64,000 bases of DNA from Bacillus sp. PK3_68 (GTDB lineage: Bacteria; Bacillota; Bacilli; Bacillales; Domibacillaceae). Within the stretch, counting starts at the first letter, position 1. The number at the start of each line of letters is the position of its first letter. Below are positions 17,394 to 27,321 of this stretch, one piece after another. Both the position numbers and the translations under genes were made by a program. The notes under the pieces were generated by a model that did no database searches, had not been told where the DNA came from, and saw only the letters and a program-made list of their open reading frames with translations. The stretch lies in assembly GCF_003600835.1 (NCBI RefSeq), contig NZ_NQYC01000001.1:2188001-2252000 (forward strand), given 5' to 3'.

Positions 17394-20300
17394 TTACTTT
17401 ACTGTCAGTTTGTACGGCTGTGCAGAAGCGCGGCCTTCTGTTTCGCTAATTTCGATAAAGTACTTTCCTTTTTTCAATTGGATGACAGCCAATTCTTCAT
17501 CGCCGCTTCCGTAATGATCAAAGCTTTGAACGAGCACACCCTTGGCGTTATAAATTTCAATTTTTCCGTCCAGCCCATCTTCCATTTCTAACGCAAGAGA
17601 AAACGTTCTATCTTTTGTTACATTTAAGACGAAGTGATCGATATCACCAAACGGAACACCGGCGTTCATATACCCATTTATCCCAAGATGTCCATTCATC
17701 TTCTTTAAAGAAATCGGCTTTTGAGGTACATGGTTTACCACCTTGCCATCGCCATCTTTTAGTGCATCTTTCATATCAGCCAACTTTATTTCATACGGCT
17801 GGAGACTCGGCTTCATGGAAAGGAATGAACTGACTGCAAGGAAATACCCCGTGTCTTCTTTTGCCATAAAGGAAAGGTTTGCTTTTGTTTCAAATGACAA
17901 CTCAAGCAAGTTAGGGCCAAATGGGATAGACTTCAGCTGCTCTTCTTCGTCTAATACCTTGTCACCGTTCGTATCTTCGATGAGTGCGCCAGTGAAAATA
18001 GCCGGTTGACGAAGATCATAAGGAATCGCTGCTTTTTCAGCTGCTGTTAATTTTCCTTGATCAATATTTAAACGATAGACTGCCTGTTTACCACTATTTT
18101 TAAAGTAATAAAAGCCAGTATCCCCTGGATAAATAAAGTAATTCTTAAATGCTGTTCCTGGCTTAAGCATTTTTGCGTTTTCAGGGGTGTTCTCATTCTG
18201 TCCAGTTCCCTGTGGCGTATGAGCCAGCTTCTTGGAACGTATCGTGTATGGGTCTGCAGAAATATTGTACGTTTCATTTGCCAAACGCAGAATGTAGGTT
18301 TCTCCCTTTTTAAGAGCCATCGTCATTTTATTATTTTTTGCGCCGCCAAGCAGACTCATAATCAGGCTGAGAAGATCCTCTTCACCGCCTGAAATCGGAA
18401 TCAGTTCGTTCGTTTCTTTATCATATTGCAAAACAGTAGCAACTGGCAGCTGGCTTGATCCTTTTTGAACATCAAACTCATAGATGCCGTTCTCTGCAGG
18501 GGTGAAAGAATAGTAATCTTCATCCCCTTCTAGTTGAAAATAACCGGATTTTGTATTTCCGAGTTTGTACGGTATGGCATTAGACAAAATGGCTTTTGTC
18601 ATTTCGCCTTCCATTTCTTCTGTCGGCTCTTCATCAAGCGTGCCATCTATCGCTTCAGCAGCTTTTGTTTGCGCGTATTTTGCAGGGGCTATTTCCCCCT
18701 TTTCAAGCGCTGTTTCTAAATCTTCTTTAAATGGCAGACCATCTTCATCTTCCGGCAGTTGCTTTTCTTCCACTTTTAATTCATAAGGATAAGCAGACGC
18801 TGCATATTCATCAAATTGAAAGGCTCCCGGGTTCATCATAAGTAAATCAAGAAGAGACCCTATGCCCCCGGCATCGCCAAATGATTCATTTGTTACGGTG
18901 AGCTGGTATTTAACTCCAGGCACCGCTTTAAAAGAAAGTACTTCTCCCTCGCTCATGCCGCGATCATCAGCCTCAGCAATCTCTTCTACTGTTGTCGTGT
19001 TGCCTTCTTCTTCCTCTTCCTCGGTTATCATAGAAAGACTCATGGCAGAGTTTACCCCTGGCAAAGCAGATAAGGAAACAGAAAGCACTTTTGCTTCATC
19101 GACCTCGATGGTGTAATGATCATGGTCAGGCATTCCTTCCTCTTCCGGGAATAAGGTGAAATCCCCTTTTTTGTAAGGAAGTGATTTGATAACTATTGGT
19201 TGATCAGACGTGTCAGGATCTGCTTTCAATCCGCTGATCTTTTCAGCTGTGAATGTGTAAGACGATAAACCAGCTGTACTGTAACTGCCATTCACATCTT
19301 TTATGCCAATAAAGAGCGTTCCTTTTTCTTCAGCCTTAAATAAGTAGCCTTCCTTTTCTCCAGCACGGCCTTTATTATATTCCGTGAGCATGCCTTCGTC
19401 TGTCTCGGCTCCTTCAGGAACAAAGTAAAAATCCATTCCATAATCATAATCGCGGCTTGCCTCTAATACGGTTTGGACATGTTCATTTTCATTTAAGTTC
19501 ATTTTAAACCAGTGTGTTTCACCAGGTGTTTTTAGCTGCCCCTTCATCATGTTCTTGCCTGCTGTTAACGGCTTTGCAGAGCGACTGAGAGTTTCACTGG
19601 TCAGGACCTGCTTCTTTGGCAGCTTTTTGATGTCATAGGACAGTGCAGCCAGCGGGTTAACCAATCCATTAGCATAGGTTGTATCATAGCCTTTTGCCCC
19701 CAGGTCTGTCGCTGTTCTTTCCAAAATATTTTCAATATCATAAGCAGACAGTTCGGGATGCTTGGACTTCAATAAAGAGACAACACCAGCAACCATTGGA
19801 GCTGCCATAGAGGTGCCGGTTAGCATAGCAAAGCTCGATCCTTTGCCGTCTTTTTCATAAGCCGTACTGTAGATATCTTCTCCTGGAGCCACTACATCAA
19901 CAGAAGGACCGAAATTCGAACTATCAGATAATCTCTTATTGCGGTCAATATTTCCGACACTGATTACACCAGGGTAAGAAGCCGGATAAGAATAAATATC
20001 TGTTGATTCATTCCCGGCAGCTGCCACTACTACCGCTCCGCTGTCAATCGCCTCACGGATCGCTTCTTCCACGAGCGGTGAGGAAGCAAAGCCGCCAAGA
20101 CTCAGATTAATAACGTCTGCCCCTTTTGCTACAGCGTATAGAATTCCTTCGGCGATCGTAAAGTCATTCGCTGACATCTTGCCGTTAAATACATCTATAG
20201 GTAAAATTTTGGCATTCGGATTTACACCATGGCCGCCAATGCCATTGTTTGCTTTAGAAGCAATAATCCCTGCCACATGGGTTCCGTGCAAATCACGAAC

Positions 20301-20900
20301 TGGGTTGTTCGCTGGGTCTGCTGCATTATACGGCGGCAGCAGCTGTCCCTGCAAATCTGGATGCTTGTAATCTACTCCACCATCGACCACTGCTACAGTT
20401 ACCTTGTGTTTGCCGGAAAGCTTTAATGCCTTATCAATATTTAGCAATGGCAAGTGGTACATTTTACTTTTTTTCGGATCACTTTGTGCAGTCGCAAATT
20501 GTTTATATTTCACGCTGGGAGTAATAGAAGAAATCCCTTTTTGCTGTCGGTATACCTTCATCGCATCACTTACTTTTTTGGATTTCGGCACATGGACAAT
20601 ATCATAGCCAAGCTTCGGCAGCGAGCGGACCAGCACGGTTCCCGCTTTCTTATGGATGGCTCTGTTAAGCGGCTTAGTATATTTAATGACTAGTGTGTTC
20701 GTATCAACTAGCTCATTCATTTCTTTTAATGCTTTATACGCTTCTTTATTTTTTTCAGAAGCAGCCGCAGTAACAGGTGTCTGTTCAGAAACCTGCTGGA
20801 ACACCTTTACTTCTTGATTATGTACGGATGCCCCAGCTGCTGCTGGAAAAACCATAACAGCAGAGAGGCCGAGGGCCAATACCTTTTTCCACGTCTTCAT
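17394..20900 (-). CDS. Large secreted subtilisin-like serine protease (S8) with C-terminal repeats
   Basis: 1168 residues with a signal peptide (WKKVLALGLSAVMVFPAAAG). A propeptide-like region covers about 45-140. The S8 catalytic domain spans about 150-430 with the triad in VAVVDGGVDYKHP (Asp), DLHGTHVAGIIAS (His) and TGTSMAAPMVAGV (Ser), plus the oxyanion region AAAGNESTD. About 730 further residues appear as several beta-rich, acidic modules that resemble pre-peptidase C-terminal (PPC) domains: repeated HWFKMNLNENE-, YYSFTPAENGIYEFDV-, FYYFKNSGKQAVYRL- and HFVLNVTKDRTF-like strands. The protein would be exported and may act on extracellular or surface proteins. It is much longer than the usual subtilisin (about 380). 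No anchor motif is seen. Confidence 0.92.
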   Translation of the reverse strand: MKTWKKVLALGLSAVMVFPAAAGASVHNQEVKVFQQVSEQTPVTAAASEKNKEAYKALKEMNELVDTNTLVIKYTKPLNRAIHKKAGTVLVRSLPKLGYDIVHVPKSKKVSDAMKVYRQQKGISSITPSVKYKQFATAQSDPKKSKMYHLPLLNIDKALKLSGKHKVTVAVVDGGVDYKHPDLQGQLLPPYNAADPANNPVRDLHGTHVAGIIASKANNGIGGHGVNPNAKILPIDVFNGKMSANDFTIAEGILYAVAKGADVINLSLGGFASSPLVEEAIREAIDSGAVVVAAAGNESTDIYSYPASYPGVISVGNIDRNKRLSDSSNFGPSVDVVAPGEDIYSTAYEKDGKGSSFAMLTGTSMAAPMVAGVVSLLKSKHPELSAYDIENILERTATDLGAKGYDTTYANGLVNPLAALSYDIKKLPKKQVLTSETLSRSAKPLTAGKNMMKGQLKTPGETHWFKMNLNENEHVQTVLEASRDYDYGMDFYFVPEGAETDEGMLTEYNKGRAGEKEGYLFKAEEKGTLFIGIKDVNGSYSTAGLSSYTFTAEKISGLKADPDTSDQPIVIKSLPYKKGDFTLFPEEEGMPDHDHYTIEVDEAKVLSVSLSALPGVNSAMSLSMITEEEEEEGNTTTVEEIAEADDRGMSEGEVLSFKAVPGVKYQLTVTNESFGDAGGIGSLLDLLMMNPGAFQFDEYAASAYPYELKVEEKQLPEDEDGLPFKEDLETALEKGEIAPAKYAQTKAAEAIDGTLDEEPTEEMEGEMTKAILSNAIPYKLGNTKSGYFQLEGDEDYYSFTPAENGIYEFDVQKGSSQLPVATVLQYDKETNELIPISGGEEDLLSLIMSLLGGAKNNKMTMALKKGETYILRLANETYNISADPYTIRSKKLAHTPQGTGQNENTPENAKMLKPGTAFKNYFIYPGDTGFYYFKNSGKQAVYRLNIDQGKLTAAEKAAIPYDLRQPAIFTGALIEDTNGDKVLDEEEQLKSIPFGPNLLELSFETKANLSFMAKEDTGYFLAVSSFLSMKPSLQPYEIKLADMKDALKDGDGKVVNHVPQKPISLKKMNGHLGINGYMNAGVPFGDIDHFVLNVTKDRTFSLALEMEDGLDGKIEIYNAKGVLVQSFDHYGSGDEELAVIQLKKGKYFIEISETEGRASAQPYKLTVK

Positions 20901-21014
20901 CTTATTCGTTCCTCCTGAATTTTTTGTTTACCTGTTTAATAATAACGTAAAAGAAAGACAAATAGTTTCACTTTTTGCATGTTTTTGAAATAAATGTTAT
21001 TTTTTCCATATATA

Positions 21015-21054
21015 AAAAAACCGCAGCTACTTTAGGAGTAGCTGCGACTTTTTT
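21015..21054 (-). terminator. Terminator after serA
   Basis: CGCAGCTAC / GTAGCTGCG hairpin flanked by A7 and T7. Confidence 0.85.
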
Positions 21055-21056
21055 TA

Positions 21057-22232
21057 TTAAATAATACGCGTTGTAACAACGCCTTCAATTTGGCTGATTT
21101 TCTCTTCAAGTCCCGGGATAACGTCACCGTTTACTTTATTGTCAATGTCAATCATTGTATAAGCAAAGTCGCCCCGGCTTCTGTTCACCATGTCTGCAAT
21201 ATTTAAGCTGTATTCAGATAAAGCAGAAGTAATCTGTCCAACCATGTTCGGAATGTTGCGATGGTAAACAGTTACCCGGCGCTTTCCTGTATAAGGAAGA
21301 GAGGCATTTGGCATATTCACAGAGTTTTTGATATTCCCTGTTTCTAAATAATCTTTTACTTGACGGGCTGCCATGATCGCACAGTTTTCTTCTGACTCTT
21401 TCGTAGAAGCACCTAGATGTGGGATCGGCACAGCATTTTTCATTTTCAAGACGTTTTCATTCGGGAAGTCGGTTACATACTTACCGACCTTGCCGCTTTC
21501 AAGTGCAGCTGCCATGTCTTGTTCGTTCACAAGCTCTCCACGGGAGAAGTTCAGAATATGAACGCCTTCTTTCATAATATCAAACGTGTTTGTATTGAAC
21601 ATACCTTTTGTTGTGTCTGTGAGCGGAACGTGAACAGTAATGTAATCACTTTTCGCAAACAATTGTTCAATTGTCATAGCACGTTGAACATTACGAGATA
21701 AGCTCCAGGCAGTATCGACAGAAATGAACGGATCAAAACCGATAACATCCATATCAAGATCAAGCGCGTCGTTCGCAACTAGCGCTCCAACAGCACCAAG
21801 CCCGATAACACCAAGTGTTTTTCCTTTGATTTCTTTACCGACAAATTGCTTTTTGCCTGCTTCAACAAGCTTTGGAATTTGATCGCCCTGACCCTCAAGT
21901 CCTCTTGTCCAAGCGATACCCGCAAATACGTTACGAGAAGATGAAATTAAAGTAGTGAGTACAAGCTCTTTTACCGCGTTCGCATTTGCTCCTGGCGTGT
22001 TGAAAACGACGATGCCGCGCTCTGTATAATCGCTGACTGGAATGTTGTTCACGCCAGCTCCCGCACGGGCAACGGCTTTTACATTCCCACCAATTTCCAT
22101 GTCATGCATGTTAAAGCTGCGCAGAACAATGGCATCCGGGTTTTCACTGTCATTATCGATCGTAAAGTTTTCGTTAGTAAAAACATTTAAGCCGCATTCG
22201 GCAATATTATTTAGTGTTTTTATAGTAAACAA
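21057..22232 (-). CDS. serA: D-3-phosphoglycerate dehydrogenase
   Basis: 391 residues. The enzyme oxidises 3-phosphoglycerate to 3-phosphohydroxypyruvate, the first step of serine synthesis. The NAD-binding LGVIGLGAVGALVAND (about 140-155), the Arg block NFSRGELV and the catalytic His in PHLGASTKESEENCA are present, ending in an ACT-like domain (PNMVGQITSALSEYSLNIADM). This is the short type of about 390 residues. The start is set at the TTG at 22232 because AGGGGAG lies eight bases upstream; the ATG at 22259 lies inside the end of serC. It forms an operon with serC (16 bp gap). Confidence 0.9.
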   Translation of the reverse strand: MFTIKTLNNIAECGLNVFTNENFTIDNDSENPDAIVLRSFNMHDMEIGGNVKAVARAGAGVNNIPVSDYTERGIVVFNTPGANANAVKELVLTTLISSSRNVFAGIAWTRGLEGQGDQIPKLVEAGKKQFVGKEIKGKTLGVIGLGAVGALVANDALDLDMDVIGFDPFISVDTAWSLSRNVQRAMTIEQLFAKSDYITVHVPLTDTTKGMFNTNTFDIMKEGVHILNFSRGELVNEQDMAAALESGKVGKYVTDFPNENVLKMKNAVPIPHLGASTKESEENCAIMAARQVKDYLETGNIKNSVNMPNASLPYTGKRRVTVYHRNIPNMVGQITSALSEYSLNIADMVNRSRGDFAYTMIDIDNKVNGDVIPGLEEKISQIEGVVTTRII

Positions 22233-22248
22233 CTGTCCGTCTCCCCTT

Positions 22249-23334
22249 TTATTGTGCATGTTTTTCTTGGAATTGTTTCATAAACTGAATGAGGGCCTCT
22301 ACCCCTTCAACCGGCATCGCATTATAGATACTAGCGCGCATTCCGCCAACGGAACGGTGGCCTTTCAATGTTTCAAGACCTGCTGCTTTTGCTTCTTTAA
22401 CAAACGCCGCATCTAATTCCGCAGATGGTGATACAAACGGAATATTCATAATGGAACGGCTGTCTTTTCTAACTGGAGAGTTGAACATCGTTGACTGTTC
22501 AAGAAAATTGTATAACAGCTCTGCTTTTTTGCGATTGATCTTCTCCATTTCTTTTAAACCGCCAATCTCCTGCAACCATTCAAATACGAGCTTTGCCATA
22601 TAAATGCCATAAGTTGGCGGCGTGTTGTATAGAGAACCGCTCTCGCTATGCGTCTTATAATCAAGCATCGTCGGGCAGCTTTCCGGCGCATGACCGATCA
22701 AGTCTTCTCTAATAATGACAACTGTCAATCCAGCTGGCCCGATGTTTTTCTGAGCACCAGCATAGATCAAACCGAATTTCGATACATCGATCTCTTCTGA
22801 TAAAATGTTGGAGGACATATCAGCAACGAGCGGCACGCCGCCTGTATCCGGAATGTTTCTGAAAGCTGTTCCTTCTATAGTATTATTTGTTGTAATATGT
22901 ACGTAGTCAGCTTCTGGATCAATCATGCTGCTGTTGATTTCCGGAATGTAACTGAAGTTCTCATCTTCTGAAGAAGCAATTACACGAACATCTCCATATT
23001 TCTTTGCTTCCTTAATTGCTTTTTTAGACCATGAACCAGTGTTCACATAGTCTGCCTTTTTACTGTTTGCCAACAAGTTGAGTGGAACCATTGCGAATTG
23101 CTGGGAAGCGCCCCCTTGAATAAACAGCACTTTATAATTATCTGGAATGTTCATTAAATCTCTCAGCAGTTGTTCCGCACCGGTAATAATCTCTGTGAAT
23201 AACCCCGAACGATGGCTTAACTCCATGACTGACATACCAGAGTCTGCATAATTGACTAATTCTTTTTGTGCTTTTTCTAATACTGGCAGCGGCAACATAG
23301 AAGGTCCTGCCGAAAAATTGTATACTCTCTTCAC
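22249..23334 (-). CDS. serC: Phosphoserine aminotransferase
   Basis: 361 residues. It transfers an amino group to 3-phosphohydroxypyruvate to give phosphoserine. The N-terminus [12 protein letters not shown] is diagnostic; the PLP lysine lies in [12 protein letters not shown] (about 195), and [15 protein letters not shown] near the end binds substrate. The start is the GTG at 23334, five bases after GAGGGAG; the open frame runs 16 codons further upstream without a ribosome site. It is the first gene of serC-serA. Confidence 0.94.
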   Translation of the reverse strand: MKRVYNFSAGPSMLPLPVLEKAQKELVNYADSGMSVMELSHRSGLFTEIITGAEQLLRDLMNIPDNYKVLFIQGGASQQFAMVPLNLLANSKKADYVNTGSWSKKAIKEAKKYGDVRVIASSEDENFSYIPEINSSMIDPEADYVHITTNNTIEGTAFRNIPDTGGVPLVADMSSNILSEEIDVSKFGLIYAGAQKNIGPAGLTVVIIREDLIGHAPESCPTMLDYKTHSESGSLYNTPPTYGIYMAKLVFEWLQEIGGLKEMEKINRKKAELLYNFLEQSTMFNSPVRKDSRSIMNIPFVSPSAELDAAFVKEAKAAGLETLKGHRSVGGMRASIYNAMPVEGVEALIQFMKQFQEKHAQ

Positions 23335-24108
23335 GTGAACTCCCTCATTCGTTTTAAATTTGGAATCAGAAAATTTATACATTAATAATATTCATGAATT
23401 ATAAATTATTACTCTTTACTTATCAAGGGGCGGTCTGGCAACTTTTTTTCTATTTTTCAATTGGTAACGCTTTCATTGCTTTTTTAAAAGGAGCCTAAAA
23501 AATTACGAACATTTTTTGTCTTTTTTATTCATTCGTTCGCTTCTTTACCTTCTTTCCTTTATCGCTTCTCTATTTACTTGGACTCTACCGCTCAACTAAA
23601 AAGAAAAATATTCTTAATATGATAGAGATGAAACAGACGTTTCATCCCTTTGGCCATTCTCTTCCATCCTTCCGTTAACCCTAATTAAATGAAGGGCATT
23701 TATTTTTACATTTTCTTGATGTCCTTTATGTATGGCCCCGCCACGGAGCGAACATGCATACAGGGCCGTTTCTATTCTGGCTGCGGATTAGAACATCTAA
23801 ACAAGACGGTGCTCTTCTAACAAACTTTCCTCAGAAAAAACAAAAATCTTTAATAGAAATGATGGAAGCTGCTCAGAGAAAATAGATCCTCTAACAGCGC
23901 CAGAATTAAAACGCTTCCTTGATATATCGATTTCCTCGTTGCTTTCCTTACTATTATTGCAATGATTCATAGAAACGGCTTGTTTGCAATACAATAAAAC
24001 AAGAAGGAGCCTCCTACTTTTTCAAAAATAATTTAATTTTTTATAGAAATTTAACGGTTAATTACTGTATAATAGCTACAATTTGTGTTTGATAAAGGGA
24101 GGGTATTT
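23335..24108. other. Long intergenic region between serC and the uracil permease gene
   Basis: About 770 bases with no convincing gene. A 65-codon reverse frame at 23797-23994 has no ribosome site or recognisable motif. TATAATAGC near 24068 is a likely -10 for the permease gene. No T-box or riboswitch was recognised upstream of serC, nor a PyrR attenuator upstream of the permease. Confidence 0.35.
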
Positions 24109-25383
24109 ATGCGTACCTATCAAGTTGATGAGCGGCCGCCGGTTGCGGCGATGATCCCGCTTAGTTTGCAGCACTTATTTGCGATGTTCGGGTCAACAGT
24201 CCTCGTGCCTATTTTGTTCGGCGTCAACCCGGCAACTATTTTGTTAATGAATGGGATTGGTACATTAATTTATCTTATTCTATGTAAAGGACAGGTTCCT
24301 GCTTACCTTGGTTCAAGCTTTGCGTTTATTTCTCCGGTGCTCTTGGTGCTCTCAACAAAGAGCTACGGAGCGGCGCTTGGCGGCTTTATCGCCACTGGTA
24401 TTGTCTTTATTTTGGTAGCTCTCATTATTCGTGTGGCTGGAACTAAATGGGTAGATGTTATCTTCCCGCCAGCAGCGATGGGTGCGATTGTGACTGTTAT
24501 TGGGCTTGAGCTTGTTCCAGTGGCTGCTGGCATGGCTGGGTTAGTTCCTTCGGGAGATGCGGATCCTGCAAAATGGACACCCGATGCAGATGTGATTACC
24601 GTTTCCTTGCTAACACTTGGCATTACGATCGTTGGTAACGTCATGTTCCGCGGATTTCTAAGGATTATCCCCATTTTAATTGGGATCGTCGCAGGCTACA
24701 TTATTGCTGTCTTTTACGGGCTCGTTGATTTCCAGCCGGTAAAAGAGGCTCATTGGTTTGCTTTACCAACGTTTTACCGTCCAGAATTCGATTGGTCAAG
24801 CATGGCAATTATTCTGCCAGCTGCTCTTGTAGTTATCGCTGAGCACATTAGTCATCTTGTTGTTACACAAAACATCGTCGGCCGTGACTTAATGAAAAAA
24901 CCAGGCTTAGGCACTTCTTTACTTGGAAACGGGATTTCAACAGTCATTTCTGGCTTTGTTGGCTCTACTCCGAATACTACCTATGGAGAGAATATCGGTG
25001 TCCTCGCTTTAACGAGAGTATATTCGACCTGGGTAATCGGTGGGGCCGCAGTGATGGCGATCATCCTGTCTTTCCTCGGCAAGCTGGCCGCTTTGATTTC
25101 TACGATTCCTACAGCGGTTATGGGTGGCCTTTCGCTTCTGCTGTTCGGAAGCATTGCCGTATCTGGCTTGCGCATGCTCGTTGAATCGAAAGTAGACTAT
25201 TCCAAAGCGACCAACATGATTTTAACGACTGTTGTACTCGTTATTGGCCTTAGCGGCGCTACTTTGAAATTCGGCAACTTTGAGTTGAAAGGAATGGCTC
25301 TTGCAACTATCATCGCCATCTTTGTCAGCCTGTTCTTTGCCATCATTGACAAGCTAAAAATATCAAATGACTATGAACAATAA
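24109..25383 (+). CDS. Uracil permease (NCS2 family)
   Basis: 424 residues with 12-14 hydrophobic segments. It imports uracil (or xanthine) with protons. Family signatures are LSLQHLFAMFGSTVLVPILFG (a little longer than 20; core QHLFAMFGSTVLVP, about 20-33), GSSFAFISP, and FVGSTPNTTYGENIGVLALT (about 285-305), the nucleobase-binding TM10 region with Glu. This fits PyrP/UraA. The start ATG at 24109 follows AGGGAGGG. It is alone, not in a pyr operon, and ends in a terminator at 25384. Confidence 0.9.
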   Translation: MRTYQVDERPPVAAMIPLSLQHLFAMFGSTVLVPILFGVNPATILLMNGIGTLIYLILCKGQVPAYLGSSFAFISPVLLVLSTKSYGAALGGFIATGIVFILVALIIRVAGTKWVDVIFPPAAMGAIVTVIGLELVPVAAGMAGLVPSGDADPAKWTPDADVITVSLLTLGITIVGNVMFRGFLRIIPILIGIVAGYIIAVFYGLVDFQPVKEAHWFALPTFYRPEFDWSSMAIILPAALVVIAEHISHLVVTQNIVGRDLMKKPGLGTSLLGNGISTVISGFVGSTPNTTYGENIGVLALTRVYSTWVIGGAAVMAIILSFLGKLAALISTIPTAVMGGLSLLLFGSIAVSGLRMLVESKVDYSKATNMILTTVVLVIGLSGATLKFGNFELKGMALATIIAIFVSLFFAIIDKLKISNDYEQ

Positions 25384-25407
25384 AAAGCAGCCCTCGGGCT
25401 GCTTTTT
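25384..25407 (+). terminator. Terminator after the uracil permease gene
   Basis: AAGCAGCCC-TC-GGGCTGCTT hairpin followed by T5. Confidence 0.88.
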
Positions 25408-25496
25408 GGTCGTTTGCTTCAGAATTAAATGTGGGCAGTCAGTAAACTATTTTTATTGGTCGGTATGGCGTGTAAACGACTCAGCTTGCCAAACAT

Positions 25497-26043
25497 TTAT
25501 CCCTTTTGCTGGCTAATTCTAATCTGATAGGCCAGCCAGGTAGCTGCCGCTGGGAATAAAAAAATGAGCGGAAGCACACGAATCCAATAGACAATATCAT
25601 TAATTGCTCCTGTGCTGTCTGAGAAGAGCATAGAACTGAGAAAGAATACAAGGATGGTTAAGGCTAGAAGAAATACAGTCACTTTGCTAATTATCCCTTT
25701 AGCTCGCTTGTATTTTTCAACAATCGTTGACCGGCCTGTATAAATGGGCCTCGTTCCCGGAACAGCAGAAAAAATGTGCATGCCTCTTGCTGAACAAACA
25801 GGATTCCATCCGCCTGCTCTAAAATAGCATAGTAACCCTCCATCTCCTCTATAGGAACGTCTTGATAGTCAAGACTATAGATGAGGTGGCGAGGATTGCT
25901 TTTTCGAAGCGTATAACCTAACGGTGCAAAAGATTGAAGGATCCACCCTTTTTTGGCAGCTTGCTTAATTTTTTCATATTTTTTCCTTCAGAGAATGCCA
26001 AGCCGCCTGATGAAATATAACGCTTGTCCTTCTGTTTTTTCAT
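25497..26043 (-). pseudogene. DUF2812 membrane protein (two frameshifts)
   Basis: From the ATG at 26043 (behind GGAGGGGAAGG) the reading is YISSGGLAFSEGK, then after adding one A at the run 25979-25984 it continues KYEKIKQAAKKGWILQSF, and after adding one G at 25810-25811 it continues AGWNPVCSARGMHIFSAVPG and the annotated end with two transmembrane helices (about residues 125-180). The sum is about 182 residues with the usual DUF2812 layout, typically encoded together with a PadR-type regulator. Both breaks are one-base deletions in base runs. The intact 3' frame covers 25497-25781. Confidence 0.75.
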
Positions 26044-26250
26044 TTTCCTTCCCCTCCTCTAACAGTTGGAATGACAGCTCGCCTTGTTGAACCGTATGAC
26101 TTCGCCTGCTTACTTCATTGCAGAGCTTATTTTTGCCCTTTTCGGTAGCTTTATAGATTTTTCGCCTACTATGTGTGAATTCCAGCAAAGTAATGAGTCC
26201 CGTGATTGTTCAATCGCATAGACTTCATTATATCCATTACCGATATATCA
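25988..26250 (-). pseudogene. PadR-family regulator remnant
   Basis: The reverse frame ending at 25988 contains GLITLLEFTHSRRKIYKATEK (split: GLITLLEF, then RKIYKATEKGKNKL), the wing and following segment of PadR regulators. Upstream, in another frame, GYNEVYAIEQS looks like PadR helix 2, but about 25 residues of the recognition helix between them and the N-terminus are absent. The gene therefore looks truly deleted, unlike its one-base-broken neighbour. It overlaps the DUF2812 start, as in typical padR-DUF2812 operons. Confidence 0.5.
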
Positions 26251-26261
26251 TATAATGATAT
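26245..26261. promoter_or_regulatory. Palindromic operator candidate of the padR-DUF2812 unit
   Basis: ATATCAT-ATA-ATGATAT is a perfect palindrome with a three-base centre, just ahead of the padR remnant, in the place where PadR proteins normally bind their own promoter. Confidence 0.45.
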
Positions 26262-26284
26262 AACAAATATCTCCAAATGATTTG

Positions 26285-26322
26285 TCAATAAAAATAAGCT
26301 GCCGGAAAGTTCCCGGCAGCCC
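26285..26322 (-). terminator. Terminator after cvfB
   Basis: GCTGCCGG / CCGGCAGC hairpin followed on the minus strand by a T-rich tract. Confidence 0.8.
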
Positions 26323-26328
26323 CAACTG

Positions 26329-27189
26329 TTATTCCTTTACTTGATATGTCCATCCTTCTTCCTGGTACACTTTCTTTTCTTTCATCAGCTTGCCAAGAGC
26401 CCGCTTAAAAGCACCTTTACTCATCGAAAAACGCTTTTCAATTTCTTCCGGGAAGCTCTTATCGCTATAAGGCATAGAACCGCCTCTTTGCAGTAAGTAT
26501 GCGTATACTTTTTCAGCGTCGTCTTGTTGAACTTCCTGCTTTCGTCCAATAAGAGACACATTAACAGAGCCATCCTCTTTTACATCGATAATACGCCCAT
26601 CTACCTTCTGTCCGAGCCGCGGCTCTTCTTGCCGCTGAGACTCATGAATGAATCCGCGATAGCCTTCTGCTGTAATAATAAATGTGCCCACCTTCGTTGC
26701 ACGATAAACAATGCCCGTTATATCCTTATTAAAATCTTTCTTAGAAGCTTTGGTAAACTGTTTAGCCATTACCTCTTCTGTAGCCGGCTTGGCAAATAGA
26801 CGGCCTCTCTTATCAAGCCTCAACGTGCAATAAAGTCGGTCTCCAACAATTGGCCGCACGGAATATAGGAACGGCAAGTCATCTTCCGACACGAGTATAT
26901 CTTTTGTAATGCCGATCGAAACGAACACACCGAGCTTTTCCTCTACACCAACAACTTCTACCCATTCATACGTATCTTGTGTAATCATCGGCATCTTCAT
27001 CGTTGCCGCAAGTCGTCCCTGATGATCTTGGAAAAGAAAAACTTTCACCGGTTCATCGGGGTCAAATCCTTCTTGTATCTCCGAATGATGCAGCAAAACT
27101 GTTTCTTCTCCGTCTGTCAGAAACCAGCCAAATGGCGCTTCATTTTTCACATCCAATGTGACAATCGTGCCAGCTTGTAAATTATACAT
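26329..27189 (-). CDS. cvfB: S1 RNA-binding protein CvfB/YitL
   Basis: 286 residues. Three S1-like OB folds cover about 1-215 (AGTIVTLDVKNEAPFGWFL; EEKLGVFVSIGITKDILVS; VYRATKVGTFIITAEGYRGF) and a winged-helix domain covers about 220-286 (PYSDKSFPEEIEKRFSMSKG, AFKRALGKLMKEKKV). This is the CvfB architecture; B. subtilis YitL has 298 residues. CvfB of Staphylococcus aureus binds RNA and influences virulence-gene expression. It is a single-gene unit with terminators on both sides. Confidence 0.9.
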   Translation of the reverse strand: MYNLQAGTIVTLDVKNEAPFGWFLTDGEETVLLHHSEIQEGFDPDEPVKVFLFQDHQGRLAATMKMPMITQDTYEWVEVVGVEEKLGVFVSIGITKDILVSEDDLPFLYSVRPIVGDRLYCTLRLDKRGRLFAKPATEEVMAKQFTKASKKDFNKDITGIVYRATKVGTFIITAEGYRGFIHESQRQEEPRLGQKVDGRIIDVKEDGSVNVSLIGRKQEVQQDDAEKVYAYLLQRGGSMPYSDKSFPEEIEKRFSMSKGAFKRALGKLMKEKKVYQEEGWTYQVKE

Positions 27190-27283
27190 ATAGGGTAAAT
27201 CCTTCTTTCACTTATATTTATTAACAATTTTCCCGTTTCGGCTTTAATTATAACAGGCTTTTGGGCAGGCGCATCGTTTCTGT

Positions 27284-27316
27284 AAAAAAACTTCATTCCA
27301 GAGAATGAAGTTTTTT
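27284..27316 (-). terminator. Terminator after the secreted protein gene
   Basis: AAAAAACTTCATTC / GAATGAAGTTTTTT hairpin, symmetrical, so it can work in both directions. Confidence 0.85.
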
Positions 27317-27321
27317 ACAAA

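Noticed and set aside
21057-23334. Serine T-box leader before serC
   Set aside because: No T-box bulge sequence or terminator/antiterminator pair was found in 23335-23500.
23797-23994. 65-codon reverse frame in the serC-permease gap
   Set aside because: No ribosome site, no recognisable motif and skewed composition; more likely non-coding.
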